Assembly: GCF_020510445.1 (NCBI RefSeq)
Contig: NZ_JAHBAG010000001.1
Coordinates: forward strand, 3,076,501 to 3,140,500
Length of the DNA stretch: 64,000 nt
Direction of reading: 5' to 3'
DNA from: Hydrogenophaga taeniospiralis
Lineage (GTDB): Bacteria > Pseudomonadota > Gammaproteobacteria > Burkholderiales > Burkholderiaceae_C
Positions 51,461 through 62,303 of the stretch are shown piece after piece. The notes below the pieces were generated by a model. It was given only the letters and a program-made list of their open reading frames with translations. It was not told the DNA's origin and did not search any database. Position numbers and translations under genes: made by a program. How positions within the stretch are numbered: the first letter of the stretch is position 1; each line of letters begins with the position of its first letter.

Positions 51461-52600
51461 TACCGGAATCCTCGGTGTGATGGAGATCAGGCCGTTGCGG
51501 CTGAGGTCGAAGCTCTGCTTGAACTCGCCGCGCTTGAGCGTGCTCTTGACGCTGGAGACGTAGTACAGGCCGTCGTAGGCCAGGCCCACGCCGCGCACCC
51601 CGACCAGCCCGCGCGACTTGAGCGGACGGCCGTAGCGCAACACGTCGAGCTCGCCACTGGCGGTCACCGAGTCCTGCGATTTCTTGGCCTCGGCCAGACC
51701 GCGCGAGATCGCCTGCATCGGGTTCATGCGGGCCGTGTCCTTGAGCATGGTCAGGTTCGACAGCGGTGTGGACAACACGCCCAGCGGCGGCTGCAGCGGG
51801 TTCAGGTTGGGGATCGGAATGGGGATGGGCGCGCGGGTGAGCTGGTTCTGGATGAATACGATGGGCAGCACGCCGGCGGTCGGGTCGAAGTTGAAGCTCA
51901 GGTTCTCGACGTTGGTAAGCGCGTCCATGTCCACGTTGAGCGCGGGCTGGGGCACGCCGATCTTGATCTCGGGGCCGAAGTAGGCGATGTTGGTGCCCGG
52001 CGCCGGCCCGGGCTCGATGTAGAACACGTAGCCCACCTGCTCGGCGAGCTGGCGGATGTAGGCCAGATCGGTGCCCTGCTGGGCGGGGATTTTGTCCACC
52101 GGGATCGGCACGTCGGGGAACAGCGCCGGGATCACCAGCGGGATTAGGCCGAAGGGCGCGTACTTGGCGCAGAGCAGGGCCACGCGCGCTTCGATCGGCA
52201 TGGCCGGAAACGGCAGGCCGCTCCAGTCCTGGGTGTCCATCACCTTGGTCAGGTCTTCGCCGGTGACGGTGACCGTGCCGGGCGAGCCCTGGCCGCCGGC
52301 CTGCACCTCCACATGGGTCATGACGCCGTCGAACAGCGGCTGCGGCGAGCCGTTGAGCGTGACGATCAGCATCACCCGCAGCGGCGGCGTGCCCAGCCCG
52401 GTGTTCTGCGCGCCGGCGATCAGGAAGATGGTGTTGAGCTCGGAGCGGGAACTGAACTGGAAGGTCAGCGTGAAGCCGCTGGCGCTGCCCGCGGAGCTGC
52501 GCACCTCCACGCTCTCCAGCGCGTCCATCACCACCCGCGGCGCCGGCACCGCGATCACCGGGCCGATCAGCAGGGTGAGCTGGATGCCCTTAGCCAGCAT
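51458..52600 (-). CDS. gpD/VgrG N-terminal-like hub protein
   Basis: The 380-residue protein resembles phage late-control gpD and the N-terminal half of VgrG/Afp8. It has an N-terminal beta barrel (SGFTLTFQFSSRSELNTIFL, MTHVEVQAGGQGSPGTVTVT), the ALLCAKYAPFGLIP region and YIRQLAEQVGYVFYIEPGPA, a typical gpD block. It should form the trimeric hub base on which the gp5-like spike stands. Its start overlaps the LysM gene by 11 bases. Confidence 0.87.
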   Translation of the reverse strand: MLAKGIQLTLLIGPVIAVPAPRVVMDALESVEVRSSAGSASGFTLTFQFSSRSELNTIFLIAGAQNTGLGTPPLRVMLIVTLNGSPQPLFDGVMTHVEVQAGGQGSPGTVTVTGEDLTKVMDTQDWSGLPFPAMPIEARVALLCAKYAPFGLIPLVIPALFPDVPIPVDKIPAQQGTDLAYIRQLAEQVGYVFYIEPGPAPGTNIAYFGPEIKIGVPQPALNVDMDALTNVENLSFNFDPTAGVLPIVFIQNQLTRAPIPIPIPNLNPLQPPLGVLSTPLSNLTMLKDTARMNPMQAISRGLAEAKKSQDSVTASGELDVLRYGRPLKSRGLVGVRGVGLAYDGLYYVSSVKSTLKRGEFKQSFDLSRNGLISITPRIPV

Positions 52601-52952
52601 CGCTGTCTCCCGGGATGCCTTCGGGCAGGGTGATGCGCAGCAGGCGGCCCACGGTGGCGGTCAGCTCGCTCGGGTCCATCGCACCATTGGCGTCGCACAG
52701 GCGCCAGTACTGCAGCGGGTCGCCCAGGTAGCGCGCGGCCAGGTTGTCGATCCGGTCGCCGCTGGCCACGGTGTGCTCCGTGAGGGTCGAGAAGCGCTCG
52801 GGCGGCGGCACGAAGCGCCGCTTGACGAAGGTGATCACCGTGCCCTCGGGCGTGGTGGTCTGCGCCGAGCCGATACCGTGGTAGCGGCTGGTGGGCGCAA
52901 ACAGCGGAGTGGCCAGCGCGTGGGCCTGCATGAATGCCTGAACGGGGTCCAT
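52590..52952 (-). CDS. LysM-domain baseplate protein (Afp7/Pvc7 C-terminal type)
   Basis: The 120-residue protein carries a LysM-like domain at about 60-115 (HTVASGDRIDNLAARYLGDP, then WRLCDANGAMDPSELT and GRLLRITLP). In Afp7/Pvc7 this domain follows a tube-like domain in one protein; here the tube-like part is the adjacent upstream gene, ending at the same base where this one starts (TGATG). It probably braces the hub inside the baseplate. Confidence 0.86.
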   Translation of the reverse strand: MDPVQAFMQAHALATPLFAPTSRYHGIGSAQTTTPEGTVITFVKRRFVPPPERFSTLTEHTVASGDRIDNLAARYLGDPLQYWRLCDANGAMDPSELTATVGRLLRITLPEGIPGDSDAG

Positions 52953-53611
52953 CAGCCGATTCCTCCTATGCCCAGGGCGCCGAAGCTGCCCGCCTGCGCC
53001 TGGCCGGCGAGCCGCTCCTTGCCCTGCAGATACGCCATGAACAGGCTGCCGCCCTTGTGGGAGAAGCCCAGGTCGTCCACCGACAGCACGCGCAGGCCGA
53101 TACTGACCTTGGCGACGATGGGGTTGAGCGCCGGGTCGAAGGCCTCTTCGGTGACCGAGAACTCGGTCAGCCGCACCGGCACGATGCGGTTCTTGCCCCA
53201 CACGAACAGCATCAGCGGGGCCTCCATGGGCGCGATCTCCAGCGTGCCGGAATCGGCCTGCCGGTGCACTTCGAGCAACTGCGCGCTGCCCGGGTTCGCC
53301 AGCGCTTCGAGCACGGCCAGCTGGGGCGCCACGCCGTGGTCCACGGTGCCACGGTTCTGGTCGGGAAACTCCAGCTGGTCGGCCGCGTCGATGTCGGCTT
53401 CGAGCCGGAAGGTCTCGATGGCCGGCCCCTTGAAACGCATCGCCTCGCTGCGGTTGGCCGCCTCGCCACCGGCGGCCTGCACCTGCAGGCTGCGGGTGAG
53501 TTTTTCCGGGTTGTACTGCAACGAGATGACACGCAACACCCGCGACGACTCGGGGTCAATCAGCACCAGACCGCCTTTGAGGACTTTGGGGGAGTTGGGG
53601 AAGCTGGTCAT
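52952..53611 (-). CDS. CIS tube/hub adaptor protein (Afp7/Pvc7 N-terminal type)
   Basis: The 219-residue protein fits the contractile-system tube-like adaptor family: GGLVLIDPESSRVLRVISLQ followed by YNPEKLTRSLQVQ near the start, PIETFRLEADID-like strand (AIETFRLEADIDAADQLEF), PLMLFVWGKNRIVPVRLTEF, and EEAFDPALNPIVAKVSIGLR. It should join the inner tube to the hub. It overlaps the DUF4157 gene before it by ATGA and the LysM gene after it by one base. Confidence 0.87.
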   Translation of the reverse strand: MTSFPNSPKVLKGGLVLIDPESSRVLRVISLQYNPEKLTRSLQVQAAGGEAANRSEAMRFKGPAIETFRLEADIDAADQLEFPDQNRGTVDHGVAPQLAVLEALANPGSAQLLEVHRQADSGTLEIAPMEAPLMLFVWGKNRIVPVRLTEFSVTEEAFDPALNPIVAKVSIGLRVLSVDDLGFSHKGGSLFMAYLQGKERLAGQAQAGSFGALGIGGIG

Positions 53612-55125
53612 GGGGCCCCACCTCCTTCTTGCGGGCAGGTAACGCCACTGCTTCCGAGGTCCACGTGCTTGCCGGCACGGTACTCATCCCGTGAGGGGAT
53701 GTACCGCAGCATGCCCCCTTCGCTGTTGATGAGGTAGTAGTCGATTCGCCGGTCCTCTGCTTCTTCGGTGTCGCCGACAGTGCGGCCGTTCATGCCGGGC
53801 TTGGAGAAACCCAGTCCCTGACCTTCGGGATGGCTGTGGTAGTAAGCAACCAACTGATCACCTGGACGGGGCCTGTCGACGGCACCACAAATGCCCACGT
53901 CTCCCCGGTGTGGTCCGGTGGCGCGCAACGTGCCGTCGTCCGACCGGATGATGTTGCCGCAATGCTCGCGCCCTGTGCGCTTGGTGCGGCACAGGATATC
54001 TTTGAGTGCCGGAATGGCGACTCCATCCAGGGCATCTTGTTTGTAGGGTTTCGGTTCGGCTGGTTTGGCCGGCCCGGGCGCTGCGGACGTATCAGCCTCC
54101 GTGTGTGCCGAAGCGAGGTGGTGCAGCAAGCCATGACCTTTGGCGTAGTCCGCCTCTTTCCCCTGGGTCTTGGCCAGGATGGCCGAGCGCAGTTCAATGA
54201 CCCGCTTCAGCAAGGTCTCTCCGGTGGTGCCCAATACAAATTGACGGCCTACCGTGATCGAGATCGAATTCGGCGAGGTTTCTACCCGCACCCCTTCCTG
54301 TGCCGCCGAAAAGCCGACAGCACCGATCTGATCAGCCTGTTTGGGGAGATACAAGCGGGCCAGCCGATAGACGATTTCGGAGGCGCTGAGCATCATGCGC
54401 GTGTCGTCTTTGGCGTTTTTGCGTGCACGGTCGGCTGCGCACAGCACCTTCACTTCTTCGGGATCGCGCATCTTTCCAGGGTCCTGTTCATTCCTGGCTG
54501 CCTCGCATTCGCCCGGGGCCGTGTCCCGCTGCAGCAGGCCCGCCTGCGGCGAAGCGCCCTGCTGGATCACATGCGCCAGCTCGTGCGCGATCAGCCGCTG
54601 CCCCTGGCGCGTGTCGGGCGCGAACTGGCCGGCGTTGAAAGCGATGTGCTCGCCAACGGTGTAGGCCCGGGCACTCACGTCGCGGGTGGATTGCTGAGCC
54701 GATCCGCCAGCGTGTATTCGGACCCGCGAAAAATCGTGGCCAAAGCGCTGTTCCATATCGCGCCGAAGCGTTGGCGCCATTGGTGTGCCGGCCTCCGAGA
54801 GCGTGTTGTCCACGCTCGCCGGTGCCATGCCTGCATGTGCCAATGGCTGGCTGGCCAGGCGCTGGATGTGGGGTGTGGCCCGGGCGGCGGCGTGGGGCGC
54901 TGCCGCCAGCGCCTGGTCGGCTGAGCGGTCGGCTTCCTGTTCCAGCGGGTCGTTGCTCGATCCCACCGACAACTTCTTCTGCAGGGTCTTTTGCCGGCAG
55001 GTTTCGCATTCGCCGCTCATGCCCGCACCACCGCCACAGGCGCAGCTGCGCTGCAGCAAGGGGCTGCGACGCAGCGTCACCCCCGATGGGCTGTGGGCCG
55101 GTGCAGGGCTGGTACGGGTCTTCAT
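53608..55125 (-). CDS. DUF4157 (eCIS_core) protein with JAB-like C-terminal domain
   Basis: The 505-residue protein has a cysteine-rich start (LLQRSCACGG...ECETC), the DUF4157 domain (about 112-190: DMEQRFGHDFSRVRIHAGGS, RLIAHELAHVIQQG with HExxH at 181-185), a variable middle, and a C-terminal domain (about 370-490). The latter contains VAYYHSHPEGQGLGFS (His430, His432) and a downstream Asp452, like the JAMM/MPN metal site of JAB peptidases and DUF4329-type toxin domains. It is a candidate cargo effector of the injection system. HExxH could instead be structural. It overlaps the tube adaptor gene (ATGA). Confidence 0.8.
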   Translation of the reverse strand: MKTRTSPAPAHSPSGVTLRRSPLLQRSCACGGGAGMSGECETCRQKTLQKKLSVGSSNDPLEQEADRSADQALAAAPHAAARATPHIQRLASQPLAHAGMAPASVDNTLSEAGTPMAPTLRRDMEQRFGHDFSRVRIHAGGSAQQSTRDVSARAYTVGEHIAFNAGQFAPDTRQGQRLIAHELAHVIQQGASPQAGLLQRDTAPGECEAARNEQDPGKMRDPEEVKVLCAADRARKNAKDDTRMMLSASEIVYRLARLYLPKQADQIGAVGFSAAQEGVRVETSPNSISITVGRQFVLGTTGETLLKRVIELRSAILAKTQGKEADYAKGHGLLHHLASAHTEADTSAAPGPAKPAEPKPYKQDALDGVAIPALKDILCRTKRTGREHCGNIIRSDDGTLRATGPHRGDVGICGAVDRPRPGDQLVAYYHSHPEGQGLGFSKPGMNGRTVGDTEEAEDRRIDYYLINSEGGMLRYIPSRDEYRAGKHVDLGSSGVTCPQEGGGAP

Positions 55126-55143
55126 GGTGGCTCGCTGGTCGTG

Positions 55144-56739
55144 TCACGGTGCCCGGGGATCGGGCACGCCGGCGGAGTAGTCGCCCTTGACCTTGCACTT
55201 GTTGTCTGCATCGGTCGCGCTCATGGACTTCCAGGCCTTGCCGTCCCAGAACTCGATCGTTCCAGCGCCGATGTCCAGCACCCCTCCCCGGACGGCGCTT
55301 CCCTGGGTCTTTTCCACGGCCGATTTCCAGGCGCTGATCGCACCCGACAGACCCGGTGCGCCAGGATCGAACAGGAGATCCTGGGGCAGGTTCTTGACGA
55401 AGGCATTGGCCAGCACGGAACCCTTCAACGGGGTCGAGCGTGCCGCGCCCAGGAACACCGCATTGGGGAAGAGGCTCTTCCAGAGCTGGTAGGCCTCGGT
55501 GCACAGCGTGGCGCAGCTGGTGCTGATGAGCAGCTTGACGCTGGGCAGCGGTCCGGTGAGGCCACGCGTGTCCAGCGTCACATCCCAGTTGCCCGTGTTC
55601 CAGACGCCCGGCAGTTTGTACTGCGCGTACTGGTGGCCCGAGAACACCAGCACATTGGCCTTGGAGAACGCGCTTTGCACCTTGCTGTGCTTGGTGGACT
55701 CGCCCTGTTTGTCCGCAAAGTTCTGGAAGGACTCGTGTCCTGGTGCGAGCGTGCCACCCATCTTCTGCCGGTTGGCACCGGTCATGAAACGGTTGGCCGT
55801 GTCAAACCCGCTCAGGTAGTAGCCAGCAAAAGGTTTCAGGCTTTCCGCCCAGGCCAGCTTGCGGTCGTCGCTTCCAATTGCCTTGACCTGAGCCTTGGAA
55901 TAGCCTTTCAGGGCCGACTTTCTTTCGCTCTCGGTGTAAAGAACAGTTGAGGCGGGAACCAGCGCGAGGTAAGCCGCCTCGTCAAAATCGGTATGGCAGG
56001 CACGGGCCCGCTTCAGAGCCAGGTAGAGCTCGGTCAGTTGTGCGTGATCGGCCACGGCGGCGGTGGTCTTGTCCAGCACGTCCTTGTCGCTGTCCGCCCG
56101 CTTCTTGCCTTTGCAGCTGTCTGGCGCGCGGCGGATATGCGTTGCTGCCGCGCCGCCTTGCTGCACCACGTGGGTGAGTTCGTGCGCCAGCAGCCGCCTG
56201 CCGTCCTGCGTGGCGGGATTGAACTGGTGTGAGCCAAACACCAGGTGGGAACCGGCGGTGTAGGCCCTGGCCTGCACATCCCTGGCCGACTGTTCTGCCT
56301 GGGCGCCGGTGTGCACCCTCACGCGCGAGAAATCGTGCTGGAAACGTCCTTCCATGTCCTGCCGCAGCGCCAGCTCCAGCGGGCTGCCCGTGCCCGACAG
56401 GGTCCGTGCCACGCTCGCCGGCGCAGGGCTGGCGTCCGTGCTCGCGGGGGTGGCCCGACGCTGGATACCCGGTGGCGCCTGCCGCACCGCCGGATGTCCT
56501 GGTCGTGTCAGGACCTCATCGGCGACCCGGTCGGCTTCACGCTCGTGAACGTCGTTGCTGGAACCCACAGCGAGTTGGCGTTGCACCCCAACGGGCCGGA
56601 GATCGTCTTCCAGGTTGGTGTGGTCCGATGCGGACGAACAGCGCTCGCATTTGCGCTGCAGGAGGCTGGTCCGCACGGGCGACAGGACGCCGTGGGTCCT
56701 GTGTCTCGCGGCGGGCATGGTCAGTGCGTGCCTGTTCAT
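55144..56739 (-). CDS. DUF4157 (eCIS_core) protein with caspase-like C-terminal domain
   Basis: The 531-residue protein starts with LLQRKCERC, contains DUF4157 (about 122-200: DMEGRFQHDFSRVRVHTGAQ, RRLLAHELTHVVQQGG with HExxH at 186-190), then a linker. The C-terminal part (about 300-500) has NVLVFSGHQYAQYKLPG (His369) and KLLISTSCATLC (Cys409) followed by NAVFLGAARSTPLKGS, the strand-His-strand-Cys order of caspase/CHAT-like cysteine peptidases. It is therefore a candidate protease effector delivered by the particle. The C-terminal assignment is from motif order only. Confidence 0.78.
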   Translation of the reverse strand: MNRHALTMPAARHRTHGVLSPVRTSLLQRKCERCSSASDHTNLEDDLRPVGVQRQLAVGSSNDVHEREADRVADEVLTRPGHPAVRQAPPGIQRRATPASTDASPAPASVARTLSGTGSPLELALRQDMEGRFQHDFSRVRVHTGAQAEQSARDVQARAYTAGSHLVFGSHQFNPATQDGRRLLAHELTHVVQQGGAAATHIRRAPDSCKGKKRADSDKDVLDKTTAAVADHAQLTELYLALKRARACHTDFDEAAYLALVPASTVLYTESERKSALKGYSKAQVKAIGSDDRKLAWAESLKPFAGYYLSGFDTANRFMTGANRQKMGGTLAPGHESFQNFADKQGESTKHSKVQSAFSKANVLVFSGHQYAQYKLPGVWNTGNWDVTLDTRGLTGPLPSVKLLISTSCATLCTEAYQLWKSLFPNAVFLGAARSTPLKGSVLANAFVKNLPQDLLFDPGAPGLSGAISAWKSAVEKTQGSAVRGGVLDIGAGTIEFWDGKAWKSMSATDADNKCKVKGDYSAGVPDPRAP

Positions 56740-56986
56740 GATCCGATCCCCCGCACAATGCCCTGCGCGGTCTGCTCACCCACCGCCGTGGCCCGCGCGC
56801 CCGGCGCGATGCGCAGGGCCGCGATCTTCAGCCGGGGCACGCTGTGTTGCGCCATCAGCGCCTGTGCCGCCTGCGGTGTGGCCAGCAGCCGGCCGAGTTC
56901 TTCCCGCAGCCCTTCGGCGATGCCGGTCCGGTCGGCGCGGTCGAAGCCGCGCAGCACCAGCCGGTCGATGTGCAGCACGACGCGGT

Positions 56987-56990
<4 letters not shown>
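56736..56990 (-). CDS. Small conserved-type protein between eCIS ATPase and effectors
   Basis: The 84-residue protein (MNRVVLHIDRLVLRGFDRAD, then EGLREELGRLLATPQAAQAL) is of a kind seen in eCIS clusters, but I cannot name its function. It has a beta-strand start, a helical centre and a glycine-rich end (GEQTAQGIVRGIGS). The start at ATG 56990 overlaps the ATPase stop (ATGA), and its own stop overlaps the DUF4157 gene (ATGA). This strict coupling suggests it works with one of them, perhaps as a loading chaperone. Confidence 0.75.
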
Positions 56991-58917
<1,927 letters not shown>

Positions 58918-58921
<4 letters not shown>

Positions 58922-60246
58922 GTGATCACCACACGTGTGTTCAGGAAGGTCGGCGGCACGGCGGTGCGGTCGATGACGGGGCTGTCGATGCCGTCGATGC
59001 GCAGGCGCGCCAGGTGGCCGGGGGGCTGGCCCGGTGGGGGCGGCGGGGAGACGGGTGCGTCTTGAATCACGAAGTCGAGCGAGGTGGTGGGCGTGGTGAA
59101 GGCCTGGGGCGCGTATTCCTGCTGGCCCAGCACCAGCACCACGCTTTGCCCGGCGCGCAGGGCGGGGTGGAAGTTGATCGTGAAGCTGGCGCTGTCGTCG
59201 CCCGCGCGCACCACGTTCAGCGGCAGCCCTGTGATCTGCGGCGCCAGCGTCATGGCCAGGCGGTTGCTGCTGCGCGGGGCGCTCTCGCTCGGGCGCAGCA
59301 CGCTCACGCCGACGCGGTAGACACCCACCGGAAAGTTCGCGGCGTCGGCCACCGGGATGTTGAACCGCACCAGGGCCGCGCCGCCGGAAGCGAGCGCGGG
59401 CAGGCTGAGTTCGCTCTCGAAGCGGTCGTTGCTCAGCAGCACGGTGCGCCCGGTGCCGTCCAGGTGGTGGCCGGTGAGGTCGATGTCTTCGCCGAGCCGG
59501 GCGACGATCTGTCCGCCGGGCGGCGACACCGCCTCCAGCGTCGGGATCGCGGGCTCCAGGCCAGGCGCCACGAACACGCCGCGCTCGCGCCCGCTCTGCG
59601 GGTCCACGCCGCCGCGCGTGAGCACCGGCAGCGCCGAGCGCACCGGCTCCGTGGCTTCGATCAGCACCACCGTGGCGCGGTAGGCCGCGGTCGGGCGCAG
59701 ATGGCTTTGGGTGGCGGTCCAGAGCTTGGACATTTCCTCGGTGTCGAGGTGCTCGGGCGTGATCTTGATCAGCTCGACCTGATCGGCCAGGCCCGAGTCG
59801 AACAGCGCGCGTTCGAGCGGTGTGCCGGGCAGGGGCGTGGGCGTGAGGGCCTGGCGGATCAGGCCGCGCGTGAGCAACGGGGATTCGTGCAGCCACTGCA
59901 TGGCGTAACCCAGCAGGATCTCGGCGTGCAGGTCGCCGCCGCTGTAGGCCGAGAGCAGGTAGTGCAGGTCCAGCGCCAGCGGCGCGTTGCTCAGCCGGTT
60001 GCGCCCGGACGCATCGCGGCTGGGCAGGCCTTCGTTGCGCCAGCCGGTGTTGGCGCTGACGCGGTGCAGGAACAGGTTGAGCTGCGAGGCCTCGGTGCCG
60101 TTTTGCGGCACCACGCGGTCGGGCGGCAACACGCTGACGGTGGCGGTGCTGCCCAGCACACCGCTGAGGTTGTGCTCCACCAGCCTTTCGCTCAGCAGGC
60201 TGCGCAGGGTGGCGGTGACCGCGGCGATGCCCAGGGCGGTGGTCAT
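58918..60246 (-). CDS. DUF4255 tail terminator-like protein (Afp16/Pvc16-type)
   Basis: The 442-residue protein has the DUF4255 region at residues 1-190 (AVTATLRSLLSERLVEH, NLFLHRVSANTGWRNEGLPS, LDLHYLLSAYSGGDLHAEIL, GYAMQWLHESPLLTRGLIRQ), the family of Afp16/Pvc16 that caps the tube and sheath end. Residues 200-440 form extra beta domains (VSPPGGQIVARLGEDIDLTG, and a Pro-rich VSPPPPPGQPPGH), making it much longer than Afp16. The start overlaps the stop of the proline-rich gene (ATGA). Confidence 0.88.
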
Positions 60247-61022
60247 GGGCGGCCCCCTTGGCGCCGGGCCAGGTATTCGTCCAGCGACACCGGCGCTTTG
60301 CGGCGCGCGGCCGGGCGCTGCGCGGGTGCGGCCGGTTCGTGGATGGCCGTGAGCTCGATGCGGCCGATGCTGACGTGCACTTCGGTGGTCTCTTCGACCC
60401 GGCCACCGTGCCCCGGCCGCCGAGGTTCCAGGGGTTGCGCGTGGGCGGTGGCGGGCTGGCGCACGCGGATCACCGGTGAGAGCAGCGGCTGGAGCTGATT
60501 CCAGGCAGGGGGCGCTTCGGTTGACGATCCAGGCGACGTTGTTGCCAGTGTCGCGTCCGGCCTCGGGGTGGTGGGTTCGCCAGTTGCGAGGTGCACGCTG
60601 CGGGCCGCCAGGGCTTTGTCCACTGGGTCCGGCGCGCGTGGGTTGGACGTCGGTGCATTGGCACGCGCCTCCCGCGCTGGCGTGGGCGCCGCACCGGCTT
60701 CGTCGGCGGGTGCCAGCAGCGGGGCGGGGGCGAAGGCCGTTGGCGCGCTCTGCCCGCGCCTAGACGCATGCAGAACCGGTTGATGCGGTGCTTCGGCCGG
60801 TGCGAACACCGGGTCGGGAAAGCCGGGGCTGGCGCCCGGGGGCGTGCTGGCGGTCGTGTCGGCTGGCTGAACTGGCGTGGTGGGCTCGGGCGCCAGAGCG
60901 CCGTCCTGCAGCGGCGTGTGTGGTCCGAGCAGCTCGGGTGCGAACCGCGCGCCCGATGCGGCGCGCACCGTGCGGGCGGTTCCGTTGGCCCGTTGGGCGA
61001 GACGTTGCAAGAATCCGGTCAT
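60243..61022 (-). CDS. Proline/alanine-rich protein of unknown function in the injection-system cluster
   Basis: The 259-residue protein is low in complexity: residues 30-170 are rich in Pro, Ala and Thr and predicted disordered. A short N-terminal helix (MTGFLQRLAQRANGTARTVR) and a C-terminal conserved-looking part (EVHVSIGRIELTAIHEPAAP, PVSLDEYLARRQGGR) flank it. I recognise the C-terminal pattern as a type found in phage-tail-like clusters, but no function can be assigned. It could be a sheath- or terminator-associated linker. It overlaps the DUF4255 gene by ATGA. Confidence 0.75.
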   Translation of the reverse strand: MTGFLQRLAQRANGTARTVRAASGARFAPELLGPHTPLQDGALAPEPTTPVQPADTTASTPPGASPGFPDPVFAPAEAPHQPVLHASRRGQSAPTAFAPAPLLAPADEAGAAPTPAREARANAPTSNPRAPDPVDKALAARSVHLATGEPTTPRPDATLATTSPGSSTEAPPAWNQLQPLLSPVIRVRQPATAHAQPLEPRRPGHGGRVEETTEVHVSIGRIELTAIHEPAAPAQRPAARRKAPVSLDEYLARRQGGRP

Positions 61023-61048
61023 GGTCTGCCTCGTCTCCTGGTGGTTTC

Positions 61049-61756
61049 TCAGTCCCGGACCAGGTCCAGATAGGCGGCGCGCCTGACCGGGCTGAGGGCG
61101 AACACCTCGCCTTCGGTCCAGCCGTAGGCCTGCGCCAGGCTGTGCACCTGGCCGAGCAGGCCCCGGGCGTGCTGCTGTACGTCGCCCCACAACAGGTCGC
61201 CCGCGTCCAGCGAGGCCTGCGTCGGCTGGCCGCAGGCCTCACAGGCCACGCTCAGCCGCAGGTCGGCCAGCGGGTCGGCGGCTTCGAGCTGTTCTTCTGC
61301 CTCGCTCAAGACGTCGGCCAGCGTGGCGGGGGCATCGGGGCGCGCCACACAGCAGCGCTCCAGCAGACGCAGCGCGGCGGCCTGCGCATCGGTTTCATGG
61401 GCCAGGGCCGCGAGATCGCGGCTGTGGGGCACGCGGAACCGGAACCCCTGCAGCGCCACGTCCGCACGCTCGTCTTGTGCGCTGGCGCCGGCCAGCAGCT
61501 CGCCGATGTCCAGCGCCAGCTCCAGGTGTTCGCCACAGTGTTCGCAGTCCAGCTGAACCTCGACGTGCGCACCAAACAGCGCGGCCCGCATGCGCAGCAG
61601 CCCGGCGTTGACCACACCCAGCGGCAGCTGCGCGAAGCGCTCGGGCGCCACGTCGGGCCGGGCCCAGGCGCAGAGCAGCAAGGCCCGGTCAATGGGATGG
61701 CGGGTCTGGCCGCTTTCCCAGAGGCTGAGCAGCTCGGCTTCGTCGAGCGCGCGCAT
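61049..61756 (-). CDS. T4-type baseplate hub assembly-like protein with two CxxC pairs
   Basis: The 235-residue protein resembles the phage baseplate proteins found between tube and terminator genes in eCIS clusters (LLSLWESGQTRHPIDRALLL, LPLGVVNAGLLRMRAALFG). It contains two widely spaced zinc-ribbon-like pairs, CEHCGEHLELALDIGELL (about 71-74) and CEACGQPTQASLDAGDLLW (about 191-194), each in the same local context, so the protein may be an internal duplication holding one or two metal ions. The C-terminus (SPVRRAAYLDLVRD) is typical of this group. Confidence 0.8.
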   Translation of the reverse strand: MRALDEAELLSLWESGQTRHPIDRALLLCAWARPDVAPERFAQLPLGVVNAGLLRMRAALFGAHVEVQLDCEHCGEHLELALDIGELLAGASAQDERADVALQGFRFRVPHSRDLAALAHETDAQAAALRLLERCCVARPDAPATLADVLSEAEEQLEAADPLADLRLSVACEACGQPTQASLDAGDLLWGDVQQHARGLLGQVHSLAQAYGWTEGEVFALSPVRRAAYLDLVRD

Positions 61757-61767
61757 GGCGGCGGGCC

Positions 61768-62292
61768 TCAGGCCGGTTCGGTGAAGCGTGGCTCGGCCGG
61801 TTCGGTGACGTCGTAGTCACGCTCCCAGCCTTCGTTCTCCAGCTTGATCGACTGGATGGCCACCGCGTTGGCGTTGGCGTCCAGGTCGGGCAGCGCCTGG
61901 TATTCCGAGACCCAGCAACGAAACACCTTGTAGGCCAGGACGAGCTGGCCGGCCTCGTTGTAGACCTCGATGATCAGGTCCTTGCGGAAGTCCTGCAGCG
62001 AGACCTCGGCGCCCAGGCCGGAGCCGAAGTTCCAGACCTTGTTGGCCCAGCGCTCGAACTCGGGGTCGTGCGTCACGCCGCGCTCCAGGCTGATCGCCTC
62101 GAACTTGGTGCGCCCGGGCGACTTGCGCGTGACCGAAGGGTCGCCGCCCTCCCGGTGCTCGACGAGTTCGGTGCTGCGCTTGAGCGCGCCGACCTTGCTG
62201 ATGCCCGCGACGTAACGGCCGTCCCACTTGACGCGGAATTTGAAGTTCTTGTAGGGGTCGAAACGCTGTGCATTGACGCTGAACTGAGCCAT
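61768..62292 (-). CDS. Injection-system inner tube protein (gp19/Hcp-like)
   Basis: The 174-residue protein matches the phage T4 gp19-like tube family: FDPYKNFKFRVKWDGRYVAG near the start, ISKVGALKRSTELVEHREGG, and GRTKFEAISLERGVTHDPEF followed by WANKVWNF. It polymerises into the hollow inner tube within the sheath. ATG 62292 follows AAGGAGAACCG. It is the only tube gene in the window. Confidence 0.92.
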   Translation of the reverse strand: MAQFSVNAQRFDPYKNFKFRVKWDGRYVAGISKVGALKRSTELVEHREGGDPSVTRKSPGRTKFEAISLERGVTHDPEFERWANKVWNFGSGLGAEVSLQDFRKDLIIEVYNEAGQLVLAYKVFRCWVSEYQALPDLDANANAVAIQSIKLENEGWERDYDVTEPAEPRFTEPA

Positions 62293-62303
62293 GACGGTTC
62301 TCC

